29,342 nucleotides of DNA from a virus. This document shows positions 8,397 to 14,292 of this stretch, in pieces (within the stretch, counting starts at the first letter, position 1; each line of letters begins with the position of its first letter). Location of the stretch: IMG/VR virus record IMGVR_UViG_3300017714_001672, positions 1 to 29,342 of that record; one strand, given 5' to 3'. A model generated the notes under the pieces. That model saw nothing but the letters and a program-made list of their open reading frames with translations. It did no database searches and was not told where the DNA came from. The position numbers were made by a program, and so were the translations under genes.

Positions 8397-9611
8397 ATGA
8401 TTGAGTTGAACAAAGTACAAACGGAACAAGTAACCGTTTTATATGATGTCTATAAAAAAGACGTTTTAACTAGGGCAGAAATTAATGCCGTAGTAAAAAA
8501 GGGTAAAATAAAAAACCCATCTTGGCTGAAAACAGACAAGTATAAAGTTGACAGAGGTTGTTACAAATTACCTCTTAACAATACCGAAGATAATAATAAA
8601 GTAGATGATAAGGTATTAGATGACGCTCCTAAAAAACAAGAAGCGGCATATATCGTTTCATCTCTTACAGGTGATATAGTTCCTAAAAAAGATAAGGTGT
8701 TTGTACCTTTTGGTAACTATTCAGATGTTAAGAATATTATCAAGTCGGGTCAATTCTATCCTTGTTTTGTAACAGGTTTATCTGGTAACGGTAAGACTAT
8801 GGCTGTTACTCAAGCTTGTGCTGAGATGAAAAAAGAATTGATAAGAGTTAATATCACAATTGAAACAGATGAAGATGATCTATTAGGTGGTTATAGACTT
8901 AAAGACGGTCAAACTGTTTGGCAGAATGGTCCAGTAATTGAGGCTATGGAAAGAGGCGCATTACTTTTACTTGATGAAGTTGATTTGGCAAGTAATAAGA
9001 TTATGTGTTTACAACCAATCCTTGAAGGTTCTGGTGTCTTTGTTAAGAAGATTAACAAATTCGTAAAACCAAAAGCTGGGTTCAATGTGATTGCAACTGC
9101 AAACACTAAAGGTCAAGGTTCCGAAGACGGTAAGTTTATCGGTACTAATATCTTAAACGAAGCATTTTTGGAAAGATTTCCTGTTACTTTTGAACAGAAA
9201 TATCCTACTGCAAAAGTTGAAAAAAAGATATTGACTAATACATTAAAGGCCAATGGTAAGTCAGACGCTAAGTTTGTTGAAAAACTTGTCACTTGGGCTG
9301 ATGTCATTAGAAGAACCTTTTTTGACGGTGGTGTAGATGAGATTATCTCTACTAGAAGATTGGTACACATAACACAAGCTTATGCAATCTTCGGTGATAA
9401 AATCAAAGCTATTCAGTTATGTACTAATAGATTTGATGATGATACAAAGAATTCCTTTGTTGAATTATATACAAAGGTAGACTCTGGTTCTAGTTTAGAT
9501 GATATTCTAAAAGAACAGAATGAGGCTGACCTTTCTCAACAATTGGAATCAGAGGATGATAGTGACTCTGATGAAACAGATGCAGATCAATCTGCAAGTG
9601 TTTATAATTAA
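8397..9611 (+). CDS. cobS: CobS/MoxR-type AAA+ ATPase
   Basis: 404 residues. Walker A is GLSGNGKT at 127-134, Walker B is LLLLDEVD with D193-E194, and sensor 1 is in ATANTKGQG, followed by a G-T-N-I-L-N-E-A-F-L-E-R-F segment typical of CobS. An N-terminal extension of about 85 residues precedes the ATPase core, and the tail (about 380-404) is strongly acidic. CobS energises metal insertion with CobT; T4-like cyanophages carry a CobS homologue that is often called an auxiliary metabolic gene. The partner VWA protein lies directly upstream, 91 bases away, but cobS has its own strong promoter and ribosome binding site, so it can be made in excess over the VWA protein, as expected for a hexameric ATPase. 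Confidence 0.9.
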   Translation: MIELNKVQTEQVTVLYDVYKKDVLTRAEINAVVKKGKIKNPSWLKTDKYKVDRGCYKLPLNNTEDNNKVDDKVLDDAPKKQEAAYIVSSLTGDIVPKKDKVFVPFGNYSDVKNIIKSGQFYPCFVTGLSGNGKTMAVTQACAEMKKELIRVNITIETDEDDLLGGYRLKDGQTVWQNGPVIEAMERGALLLLDEVDLASNKIMCLQPILEGSGVFVKKINKFVKPKAGFNVIATANTKGQGSEDGKFIGTNILNEAFLERFPVTFEQKYPTAKVEKKILTNTLKANGKSDAKFVEKLVTWADVIRRTFFDGGVDEIISTRRLVHITQAYAIFGDKIKAIQLCTNRFDDDTKNSFVELYTKVDSGSSLDDILKEQNEADLSQQLESEDDSDSDETDADQSASVYN

Positions 9612-9630
9612 CCTATTAGTTTAGTCCTCC

Positions 9631-9654
9631 GTGGGTGGTGAAATATCCACCCAC
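9631..9654 (+). promoter_or_regulatory. GC-rich perfect stem-loop just upstream of the bS21 ribosome binding site
   Basis: GTGGGTGG (9631-9638) pairs with CCACCCAC (9647-9654) over an 8-base loop. It lies 19 bases after the cobS stop and 12 bases before the AAAGGAG of rpsU. There is no following T-run, so it is a poor intrinsic terminator. A role as attenuator, mRNA 3'-end protector or translational control element is more likely. It stands out sharply in an AT-rich genome. Confidence 0.7.
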
Positions 9655-9678
9655 ACTTTAGGACAGAAAGGAGTAAAA

Positions 9679-9888
9679 TTGACAGGTATAAAAATAGAAG
9701 TAAGAAATAACAACGTAGAAAAAGCCCTTAGGATTTTGAAAAAAAAACTTATGAAAGATGGTGTCTTAAAAGAATTAAAAGCTAGACAATATTATGAAAA
9801 ACCATCTGACCGTAAAGTCCGTAAGAAAAAAGAAATGATTGCTAATTGGAAAAAGAAACAAAGACTATTAGAAAAATTTAAAGATTAG
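9679..9888 (+). CDS. rpsU: Ribosomal protein bS21, TTG start
   Basis: A 69-residue basic protein matching bacterial S21 from end to end: I-x-V-R-x-N at 5-10, then a helix A-L-R-I-L-K-K-K, then G-V-L-K-E-L-K-A-R-Q-Y-Y-E-K-P (28-42) equivalent to the S21 core GVLxExRRRExYEKP, then a long Lys-rich helix. S21 sits by the anti-Shine-Dalgarno end of 16S rRNA and helps initiation. The start is TTG at 9679, chosen because AAAGGAG lies at 9667-9673 with a 5-base gap; the upstream in-frame GTG at 9631 lies inside the stem-loop and lacks a ribosome site. S21 genes have been reported in pelagiphages and other marine viruses and are thought to bias ribosomes to phage messages. Confidence 0.93.
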   Translation: MTGIKIEVRNNNVEKALRILKKKLMKDGVLKELKARQYYEKPSDRKVRKKKEMIANWKKKQRLLEKFKD

Positions 9889-9891
9889 AGA

Positions 9892-9977
9892 ATTTACGCC
9901 CTTTGATCCCTTATATATATTGTAGTCAAGGCATCTCATAAGACCTTGACGGCGTAAATAAGCCGACTTCGTTCGGC
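9892..9977 (+). ncRNA. Candidate structured non-coding RNA
   Basis: Perfect nested complementarity is visible. ATTTACGCC (9892-9900) pairs with GGCGTAAAT (9951-9959). Inside it, GTCAAGG (9925-9931) pairs with CCTTGAC (9944-9950) over a 12-base loop. Bases 9950 and 9951 are adjacent, so the two helices can stack directly, leaving a 24-base single-stranded bulge (9901-9924). A further hairpin GCCGA/TCGGC (9962-9966 with 9973-9977) follows. No reading frame of note fits, and the order of stems is not that of a tRNA. It begins 3 bases after the rpsU stop, so it could be a 3'UTR structure, a processed small RNA or a regulatory leader for hsp20. I recognise no known family. Confidence 0.55.
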
Positions 9978-9995
9978 GTTGCTAAGGTGAGATTT

Positions 9996-10038
9996 GGCAG
10001 TTTCACTCCTTGATAAAAGAAACTGCCCTTGTATTTTT
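9996..10038 (+). terminator. Likely intrinsic terminator after the rpsU/structured RNA segment
   Basis: GGCAGTTTC (9996-10004) pairs perfectly with GAAACTGCC (10019-10027) over a 14-base loop and is followed by a T-rich run with interruptions (10028-10039). The T-tract is imperfect, so efficiency is uncertain. It would end the cobS-rpsU transcript before the hsp20 promoter. Confidence 0.6.
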
Positions 10039-10052
10039 ATAATTAATGATTA

Positions 10053-10060
10053 TATAAATA
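10053..10060 (+). promoter_or_regulatory. T4-type late promoter box upstream of hsp20
   Basis: Exact TATAAATA, the T4 late consensus read by the gp55-type sigma with the sliding clamp. It lies 58 bases before the hsp20 ATG. The box is short and the region is AT-rich, but position in an intergenic gap and the same box at 27045 support it. Confidence 0.55.
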
Positions 10061-10061
10061 A

Positions 10062-10090
10062 TTGTACAACGCCATAATGGGTTGTATTAA
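10062..10090 (+). promoter_or_regulatory. Weak sigma70-type promoter candidate for hsp20
   Basis: TTGTAC at 10062-10067, 17-base spacer, TATTAA at 10085-10090. The match is weaker than for the other promoters here, so hsp20 may depend mainly on the adjoining late box. Confidence 0.35.
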
Positions 10091-10118
10091 ATAAACTTGC
10101 TTAACAAAAGGAGTTATA

Positions 10119-10559
10119 ATGACTAATAAAGCACTTTCTATTTTTAATCAATTAAGACCACTATCCGTAGGATTTGATGATGTATTTGACCACTTTGAGT
10201 CAATGTTTGAAGGTCCCACTTTAACACTAGGGTCTAATTACCCACCATACAATATCGTAAAAACTGGTGATAATAAATTTGATATTGAGGTCGCACTTGC
10301 TGGTTTCAATAAAAAAGATATTAACGTCACAAGCGAAAACGGTATGTTGACTATCGAATCAAAAGAAGATGATAAGTCAAAAGATAAAGACGGTGAGGTA
10401 TTGCATAAAGGTATATCTAAAAGATACTTTAAGAAATCTTTTACAATCGCTGATGATGTAGAAATCACAGGCGCTAATTTAAAAGATGGTATGTTAAAAG
10501 TATCAATGGAAAAGATAGTACCAGAAGCGAAAAAACTAAAAACTATTGAAATCAAATAG
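10119..10559 (+). CDS. hsp20: Small heat-shock protein Hsp20 (IbpA-like)
   Basis: 146 residues with the alpha-crystallin domain at about 40-135: a Y-N-I-V-K start, D-I-E-V-A-L-A-G-F (the usual (V/A)-x-(L/V)-(P/A)-G strand), L-T-I-E-S-K, and the A-N-L-K-D-G-M-L-K-V segment equivalent to AxLxdGvLxv. The tail T-I-E-I-K carries the I-x-I oligomerisation motif. The start has GGAG at 10110-10113. Hsp20 homologues are common in T4-like marine phages, where a role in virion assembly or scaffolding has been suggested. It is bounded by a terminator on each side, so it looks monocistronic, with a late box upstream. Confidence 0.95.
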   Translation: MTNKALSIFNQLRPLSVGFDDVFDHFESMFEGPTLTLGSNYPPYNIVKTGDNKFDIEVALAGFNKKDINVTSENGMLTIESKEDDKSKDKDGEVLHKGISKRYFKKSFTIADDVEITGANLKDGMLKVSMEKIVPEAKKLKTIEIK

Positions 10560-10569
10560 TTAAAAATAG

Positions 10570-10603
10570 AGAGGCCGAGAACGCATTGACATTTTCGGCC
10601 TCT
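10570..10603 (+). terminator. Terminator-like hairpin after hsp20, interleaved with the next promoter
   Basis: AGAGGCCGA (10570-10578) pairs perfectly with TCGGCCTCT (10595-10603) over a 16-base loop, followed by TAATATATAAT rather than a clean T-run. The loop contains the -35 box of the next promoter and the 3' arm forms part of its spacer. Confidence 0.6.
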
Positions 10604-10614
10604 TAATATATAAT
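10586..10614 (+). promoter_or_regulatory. Perfect consensus sigma70 promoter for the DUF3310 gene
   Basis: TTGACA at 10586-10591, 17-base spacer, TATAAT at 10609-10614. The expected start near 10621 leaves only about 5 bases before the ATG at 10626 and lies after the GGAG at 10615-10618, so messages from this promoter would lack that ribosome site. Confidence 0.85.
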
Positions 10615-10625
10615 GGAGTTATATT

Positions 10626-10961
10626 ATGAAATACGGTGAAGACAGAATATTGAACGAGATTGGTGATTATATAGAAACAACTTATAGTCAGCATTATTCA
10701 ACCACAAAAGACGGTTTTCAAGTACAAGATATGCTAAGACAACTTGACATTGATAAAGATTTTTGTCAAGCAAATGCTATCAAATATCTTTGTAGGTATG
10801 GAAAAAAAGCTGGGTATAATCGTAAAGACTTATTAAAAGCAATTCACTACATAGTTTTATTAATGTCATCGCTTGACAAAGACTATATAGAAGATGGCAA
10901 ACCTGTAGAGGTCTCTACAGAAAACTTTGACTATTCAGGTGTTAGCCATAATGAGTCATAA
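10626..10961 (+). CDS. DUF3310 family protein
   Basis: 111 residues. The diagnostic segment C-Q-A-N-A-I-K-Y-L-C-R-Y-G-K-K-A-G (about 53-69) followed by D-L-L-K-A-I-H-Y-I matches the DUF3310 pattern NAIKYlwRagkK...DLkKAiwYL found in many phages, sometimes annotated as a nucleotide kinase without a P-loop to justify it. None is present here either. The function is unknown; the conserved basic and aromatic helix hints at nucleotide or nucleic-acid binding. GGAG at 10615-10618 is well placed for the ATG but may only be present on read-through transcripts. Confidence 0.8.
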   Translation: MKYGEDRILNEIGDYIETTYSQHYSTTKDGFQVQDMLRQLDIDKDFCQANAIKYLCRYGKKAGYNRKDLLKAIHYIVLLMSSLDKDYIEDGKPVEVSTENFDYSGVSHNES

Positions 10962-10991
10962 TATATTATTTTAAATTATGAAGGAGATGAA

Positions 10992-11657
10992 ATGAATATA
11001 ACAAGTGATACACTTTCGGTTTTAAAAAATTTTTCTGAAATCAATCAGAACATTTTATTTAAACCTGGAAATAAGATAAGTACAATATCTGCTATGAAAA
11101 ACATATTAGCAGAGGCAGAAGTTACAGAGAACTTTGAATCAGAATTTGGAATTTATGATTTACCAGAGTTTTTGAGAGCAGTAGAGTTATTTGAAAAACC
11201 TGCATTCAAATTAAATGGTGGTGAGTATGTAACAATTGCTGACGACAAAACAAGACAATCAATCAAATACTTTTTTGCTGATAAATCAGTTATTGTTGCG
11301 CCATCTAAAGGCATTAATATGCCAGATAAAACAGTGGCGTTTACTCTTAAAAAAGACGACTTTGGTAAACTACAAAAAGCTGTAAACACTTTAAATTTAC
11401 CTGATGTTGCTGTTAAGGGTGATGGTAAAGTAATTTCTTTAGTTGCACTTGATAAAAAGAATAAATCATCAAATGACTATTCAATCAATATTGGTGAAAC
11501 AGATAAGAAGTTTACTGCATACTTTAAAGCAGAAAACTTTAAAATCATATCAGATGATTATGATGTTGCTATTTCAAAAGCTAAAATTAGTAACTTCATT
11601 AACAGAAACAAACCTATAAAATACTGGATTGCATTAGAACCTGACTCGGAGTTTTAA
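10992..11657 (+). CDS. 45: DNA polymerase sliding clamp (T4 gp45)
   Basis: 221 residues, near the 228 of T4 gp45. The opening S-x-x-T-L-x-V-L-K-N-F and N-I-L-F-K-P-G, and the closing N-K-P-I-K-Y-W-I-A-L-E-P-D-S-E-F are clamp features. It forms the trimeric ring that tethers the polymerase and, in T4, also activates late transcription. AAGGAG at 10981-10986 is correctly spaced. It is followed without a gap by a 39-residue gene and then by the clamp loader. Confidence 0.93.
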   Translation: MNITSDTLSVLKNFSEINQNILFKPGNKISTISAMKNILAEAEVTENFESEFGIYDLPEFLRAVELFEKPAFKLNGGEYVTIADDKTRQSIKYFFADKSVIVAPSKGINMPDKTVAFTLKKDDFGKLQKAVNTLNLPDVAVKGDGKVISLVALDKKNKSSNDYSINIGETDKKFTAYFKAENFKIISDDYDVAISKAKISNFINRNKPIKYWIALEPDSEF

Positions 11658-11777
11658 ATGAGTGATAGAGAATTTGTCCCTATGACACCAGAAGAAGAAG
11701 ACGAAACTGCTGGTGTAAAAAGAGATGAAAATGGTAATGTAATTTCAGAACAAACTGAAAATAATGAAAATGAATAA
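11658..11777 (+). CDS. Small acidic hypothetical protein, 39 residues
   Basis: The ATG directly abuts the gene 45 stop (TAAATG), and the frame runs to 11777 just before the gene 44 ribosome site. The product is very acidic: MSDREFVPMTPEEEDETAGV and a tail rich in Glu and Asn. No membrane segment or known motif. A position between the clamp and its loader suggests a small clamp-related accessory protein, but this is only context. Confidence 0.6.
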   Translation: MSDREFVPMTPEEEDETAGVKRDENGNVISEQTENNENE

Positions 11778-11792
11778 CTTGAGGTTTATATT

Positions 11793-12737
11793 ATGTCAGA
11801 CTTTTTATGGGTTGAAAAATACCGTCCTAAAAAAATTAGTGAGTGTATTCTTACAGAAGATTTAAAACATACATTTACTGAATTTCTAAAACAAAAAGAG
11901 ATACCTAATCTGTTGTTATCAGGTAGTGCTGGTACAGGTAAGACTACTGTTGCCAGAGCATTATGTGAAGAACTAGGTGCAGATTATATTATAATAAATG
12001 GTTCAGATGAAGGCCGTCAGATTGATACGTTAAGATACAAAATCAAAAACTTTGCTGCAACTGTATCTCTTACAAAAGAATCTAATCACAAAGTTGTTAT
12101 TGTAGATGAGGCAGATTATATGAATGCTGATAGTGTTCAACCTGCTTTAAGAAATTTTATTGAAACATTTTACAATAATTGTAGATTCATATTTACTTGT
12201 AATTATAAGAACAAAATCATACCAGCGTTACATAGTCGTTGTACGGTGATTGATTTTCGTATTACTAATGGTCAACGAGTAAAGACTGCTACTGCCTTCT
12301 TAAATCGCCTAGAAACTGTCTTAAAGGGCGAGAATATAGGGTTTGAGAAGAAGATACTAGCAGAACTAATACAAAAATACTATCCTGATTTTAGAAGAAC
12401 AATCAACGAATTACAGAGGTATTCTGTAAGAGGTAAGATAGATAGTGGTATTTTGTTTAGTTTATCAGAGGCAAATACTAAAACTCTCATTGTAAAACTT
12501 AAAGAAAAAGACTTTAATGGAATGAGAAAATGGGTGATTCAAAATTTAGATAAAGAACCATCATCTCTTTTTAGTAGTGTCTATGATGTATTGTATAATC
12601 ATTTAGAACCAAAATCTATTCCACAAGCAGTATTAATTATTGCTGGATACCAATATAAATCAGCGTTTGTAGCCGACCAAGAGATAAATATGGTTGCGTG
12701 TTTAACCGAAATAATGGCAGGATGTAAGTTTAAATGA
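11793..12737 (+). CDS. 44: Clamp loader ATPase subunit (T4 gp44)
   Basis: 314 residues, like T4 gp44 (319). Opening W-V-E-K-Y-R-P-K is the clamp-loader start. Walker A GSAGTGKTT has K50, the DEAD-type Walker B is D105-E-A-D108, sensor 1 is I-F-T-C-N-Y, and the SRC arginine-finger motif is at 148-150. It loads gp45 onto primed DNA together with gp62, encoded two genes downstream. TTGAGG at 11779-11784 is the likely ribosome site. Its stop overlaps the next small gene by 4 bases. Confidence 0.97.
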   Translation: MSDFLWVEKYRPKKISECILTEDLKHTFTEFLKQKEIPNLLLSGSAGTGKTTVARALCEELGADYIIINGSDEGRQIDTLRYKIKNFAATVSLTKESNHKVVIVDEADYMNADSVQPALRNFIETFYNNCRFIFTCNYKNKIIPALHSRCTVIDFRITNGQRVKTATAFLNRLETVLKGENIGFEKKILAELIQKYYPDFRRTINELQRYSVRGKIDSGILFSLSEANTKTLIVKLKEKDFNGMRKWVIQNLDKEPSSLFSSVYDVLYNHLEPKSIPQAVLIIAGYQYKSAFVADQEINMVACLTEIMAGCKFK

Positions 12738-12883
12738 CTTTATATTTAAGAAAACTAATCGTTAAATTAAGAATGTATTACTGTGACCTACGAGGACACC
12801 ACGGCAAGAGATGGAACTACGAGCCAGGTGACCACTATATGGGCAGAGGAATTGATAGAAGACGAAGAAATGGAAAAAGTTAG
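12734..12883 (+). CDS. Small basic hypothetical protein, 49 residues
   Basis: It starts with an ATGA overlap on gene 44 and ends 14 bases into the 2OG-oxygenase gene. The product has an N-terminal hydrophobic/basic helix (MTLYLRKLIVKLRMYY), then C17, H22 and H23, a W-N-Y-E-P-G-D-H-Y segment and an Arg-rich tail (D-R-R-R-R-N-G-K). The middle of the gene (about 12784-12840) is more GC-rich than its surroundings, with CGA and GGC codons that are rare elsewhere. No known function; nucleic-acid binding would fit the charge. Confidence 0.6.
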   Translation: MTLYLRKLIVKLRMYYCDLRGHHGKRWNYEPGDHYMGRGIDRRRRNGKS

Positions 12884-13475
12884 TTACTTTAGTTTGTTTC
12901 CCAAACTAGTGTATTCATCTTTTTTAGGTAGAGATTTTACTGGAGCTGAAAAAGAATACACAGAGATTTTAAGTAGGAATACTAATAGAAATAGTAGTAA
13001 TTCCATATCACAAAATATCAATGTGTTGGAACACCCTGCTTATGCTGATATTAGAACTTGGCTAATAAAAAATTTAAATAATTATAGAGATAACATATTA
13101 AATCCAAAATTTGATATGGAAATTTATATAACAGAGTCTTGGGTAAACTATACTAATCAAAACGAAAAACATCATCCTCATAAACACTCAAATAGCTATT
13201 TGAGTGGAGTGTTTTATTTGAATGGAATTGATGATGATACCATACAATTTTATCAGGATGAAAATTTATTTGACATTGAAACGGATAATTATAATTTATA
13301 TAATTGTCCATCTTGGAATTATCCAGTAAGTACAGGTCAATTAATTTTATTTCCATCTGGTATTAGACACGGAGTTGCTACTAATACACAAAATAAAACT
13401 AGAATAAGTTTGGCATTTAATACTTTTTTAAAAGGTAAAATATCAGATACAAGAACAATAGGATTGAAAATATAA
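12870..13475 (+). CDS. 2OG-Fe(II) oxygenase family protein 1
   Basis: 201 residues from the ATG at 12870; an in-frame GTG at 12783 would duplicate the small upstream gene in another frame. The C-terminal half reads as the 2OG-Fe(II) oxygenase family seen in marine phages (Pfam 2OG-FeII_Oxy_5 type). A H-H-P-H104-K-H106 cluster precedes L-S-G-V-F-Y-L, then G-Q-L-I-L-F-P-S-G-I-R-H167-G, then R178-I-S-L-A-F-N, where Arg would hold 2-oxoglutarate. Members hydroxylate proteins, small molecules or bases; the substrate is not readable. It is inserted between the two clamp-loader genes and ends with a TAATG overlap on gene 62. Confidence 0.82.
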   Translation: MEKVSYFSLFPKLVYSSFLGRDFTGAEKEYTEILSRNTNRNSSNSISQNINVLEHPAYADIRTWLIKNLNNYRDNILNPKFDMEIYITESWVNYTNQNEKHHPHKHSNSYLSGVFYLNGIDDDTIQFYQDENLFDIETDNYNLYNCPSWNYPVSTGQLILFPSGIRHGVATNTQNKTRISLAFNTFLKGKISDTRTIGLKI

Positions 13476-13867
13476 TGTATGAATTGAAAGATTATTTAAA
13501 GGCAATAAATGAAACAAAAATGCCTTTGTTAGATTCGGATGATATTACTTGGGAAAAGAAATATCCACCATATGTAATTAATCGTTGTTTATCAATGTTC
13601 TATGACACATTGATGTCAGCAAATGAAATGAATGGTTATCACTTTTTATCAAAGAAACTACAATTTCATTTTTTACTAAATAGTGTTAGGAAGAAAAAAA
13701 GATTTGGAGGCAAGTGGCTTTCTAAATCTAAAATTAACGAATTAGAATTTGTTAAAAATTATTATGGATATAGTAACGAGAAAGCGAGAGAGGCTCTAAC
13801 AATACTATCCAAAAAACAAATTGAATGTATTAAACAGAAGTTAAATACAGGTGGGAGAAAAAGATGA
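13475..13867 (+). CDS. 62: Clamp loader small subunit (T4 gp62)
   Basis: 130 residues. The opening E-L-K-D-Y-L-K-A-I-N, then K-K-Y-P-P-Y-V-I-N-R-C-L-S and the late K-N-Y-Y-G-Y-S-N-E-K-A motif are those I associate with gp62 of T4-like marine phages; it is shorter than T4 gp62 (187). It lies between genes 44 and regA as in T4. It has a 1-base overlap with the oxygenase and a 4-base overlap with regA (ATGA). Confidence 0.88.
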   Translation: MYELKDYLKAINETKMPLLDSDDITWEKKYPPYVINRCLSMFYDTLMSANEMNGYHFLSKKLQFHFLLNSVRKKKRFGGKWLSKSKINELEFVKNYYGYSNEKAREALTILSKKQIECIKQKLNTGGRKR

Positions 13868-14292
13868 GTGATGAGATTAAGTGGTCTCCAGAGGATATGT
13901 TAGAGGTCACTATAAACAAACCTGATGATTTTTTAAAAGTCAGAGAGACCTTAACTAGAATTGGTGTAGCAAGTAGAAAAGATAAAACATTATTTCAATC
14001 TTGCCATATACTACACAAGCAAGGAAAATATTTCATAGTACATTTTAAAGAGTTATTTGCATTAGATGGTAAATCATCTACATTATCAGAAAACGATATA
14101 CAAAGAAGAAACACAATAGCAGTATTATTACAAGATTGGAATTTGATTGACGTGGTTAAAAAAGAAGCTACTAACAACAAAGCTCCATTAAGTCAGATAA
14201 AAGTTTTACCTTTCAAAGAAAAGAAAGAATGGAATTTATCAGCAAAATATAATATTGGTAAAAAAGTTGAAAAGACTGAAGATGAGAAATAA
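13864..14292 (+). CDS. regA: RegA translational repressor
   Basis: 142 residues, slightly longer than T4 RegA (122) because of an 8-residue N-terminal extension and a Lys/Glu tail. The core aligns clearly: T-I-N-K-P-D-D-F-L-K-V-R-E-T-L-T-R-I-G, K-D-K-T-L-F-Q-S-C-H-I-L, Y-F-I-V-H-F-K-E, R-R-N-T-I-A-V-L-L-Q-D-W-N-L-I, and K-E-W-N-L-S-A-K-Y-N-I-G. RegA binds early phage messages near the start codon and blocks translation, including those of clamp and clamp-loader genes. The position before gene 43 matches T4. Confidence 0.96.
   Translation: MSDEIKWSPEDMLEVTINKPDDFLKVRETLTRIGVASRKDKTLFQSCHILHKQGKYFIVHFKELFALDGKSSTLSENDIQRRNTIAVLLQDWNLIDVVKKEATNNKAPLSQIKVLPFKEKKEWNLSAKYNIGKKVEKTEDEK

Noticed and set aside
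6047-9611. Reading the CobT/CobS pair as a vitamin B12 auxiliary metabolic module
   Set aside because: No CobN or other cobalamin gene is in the window and the VWA protein has an added zincin-like part, so the pathway claim is not supported here.
9631-9678. Upstream GTG start that would lengthen bS21 by 16 residues
   Set aside because: The GTG is inside a strong hairpin, has no ribosome site, and the added residues do not belong to S21; the TTG at 9679 has AAAGGAG at the right distance.
9892-9977. tRNA or tmRNA gene
   Set aside because: The stems do not form a cloverleaf, there is no T-loop GTTCRA consensus in the right place and no CCA-type acceptor end.
10742-10890. Two further TTGACA-like boxes inside the DUF3310 gene
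   Set aside because: I saw no convincing -10 box at 16-18 bases from either, and both are within coding sequence.
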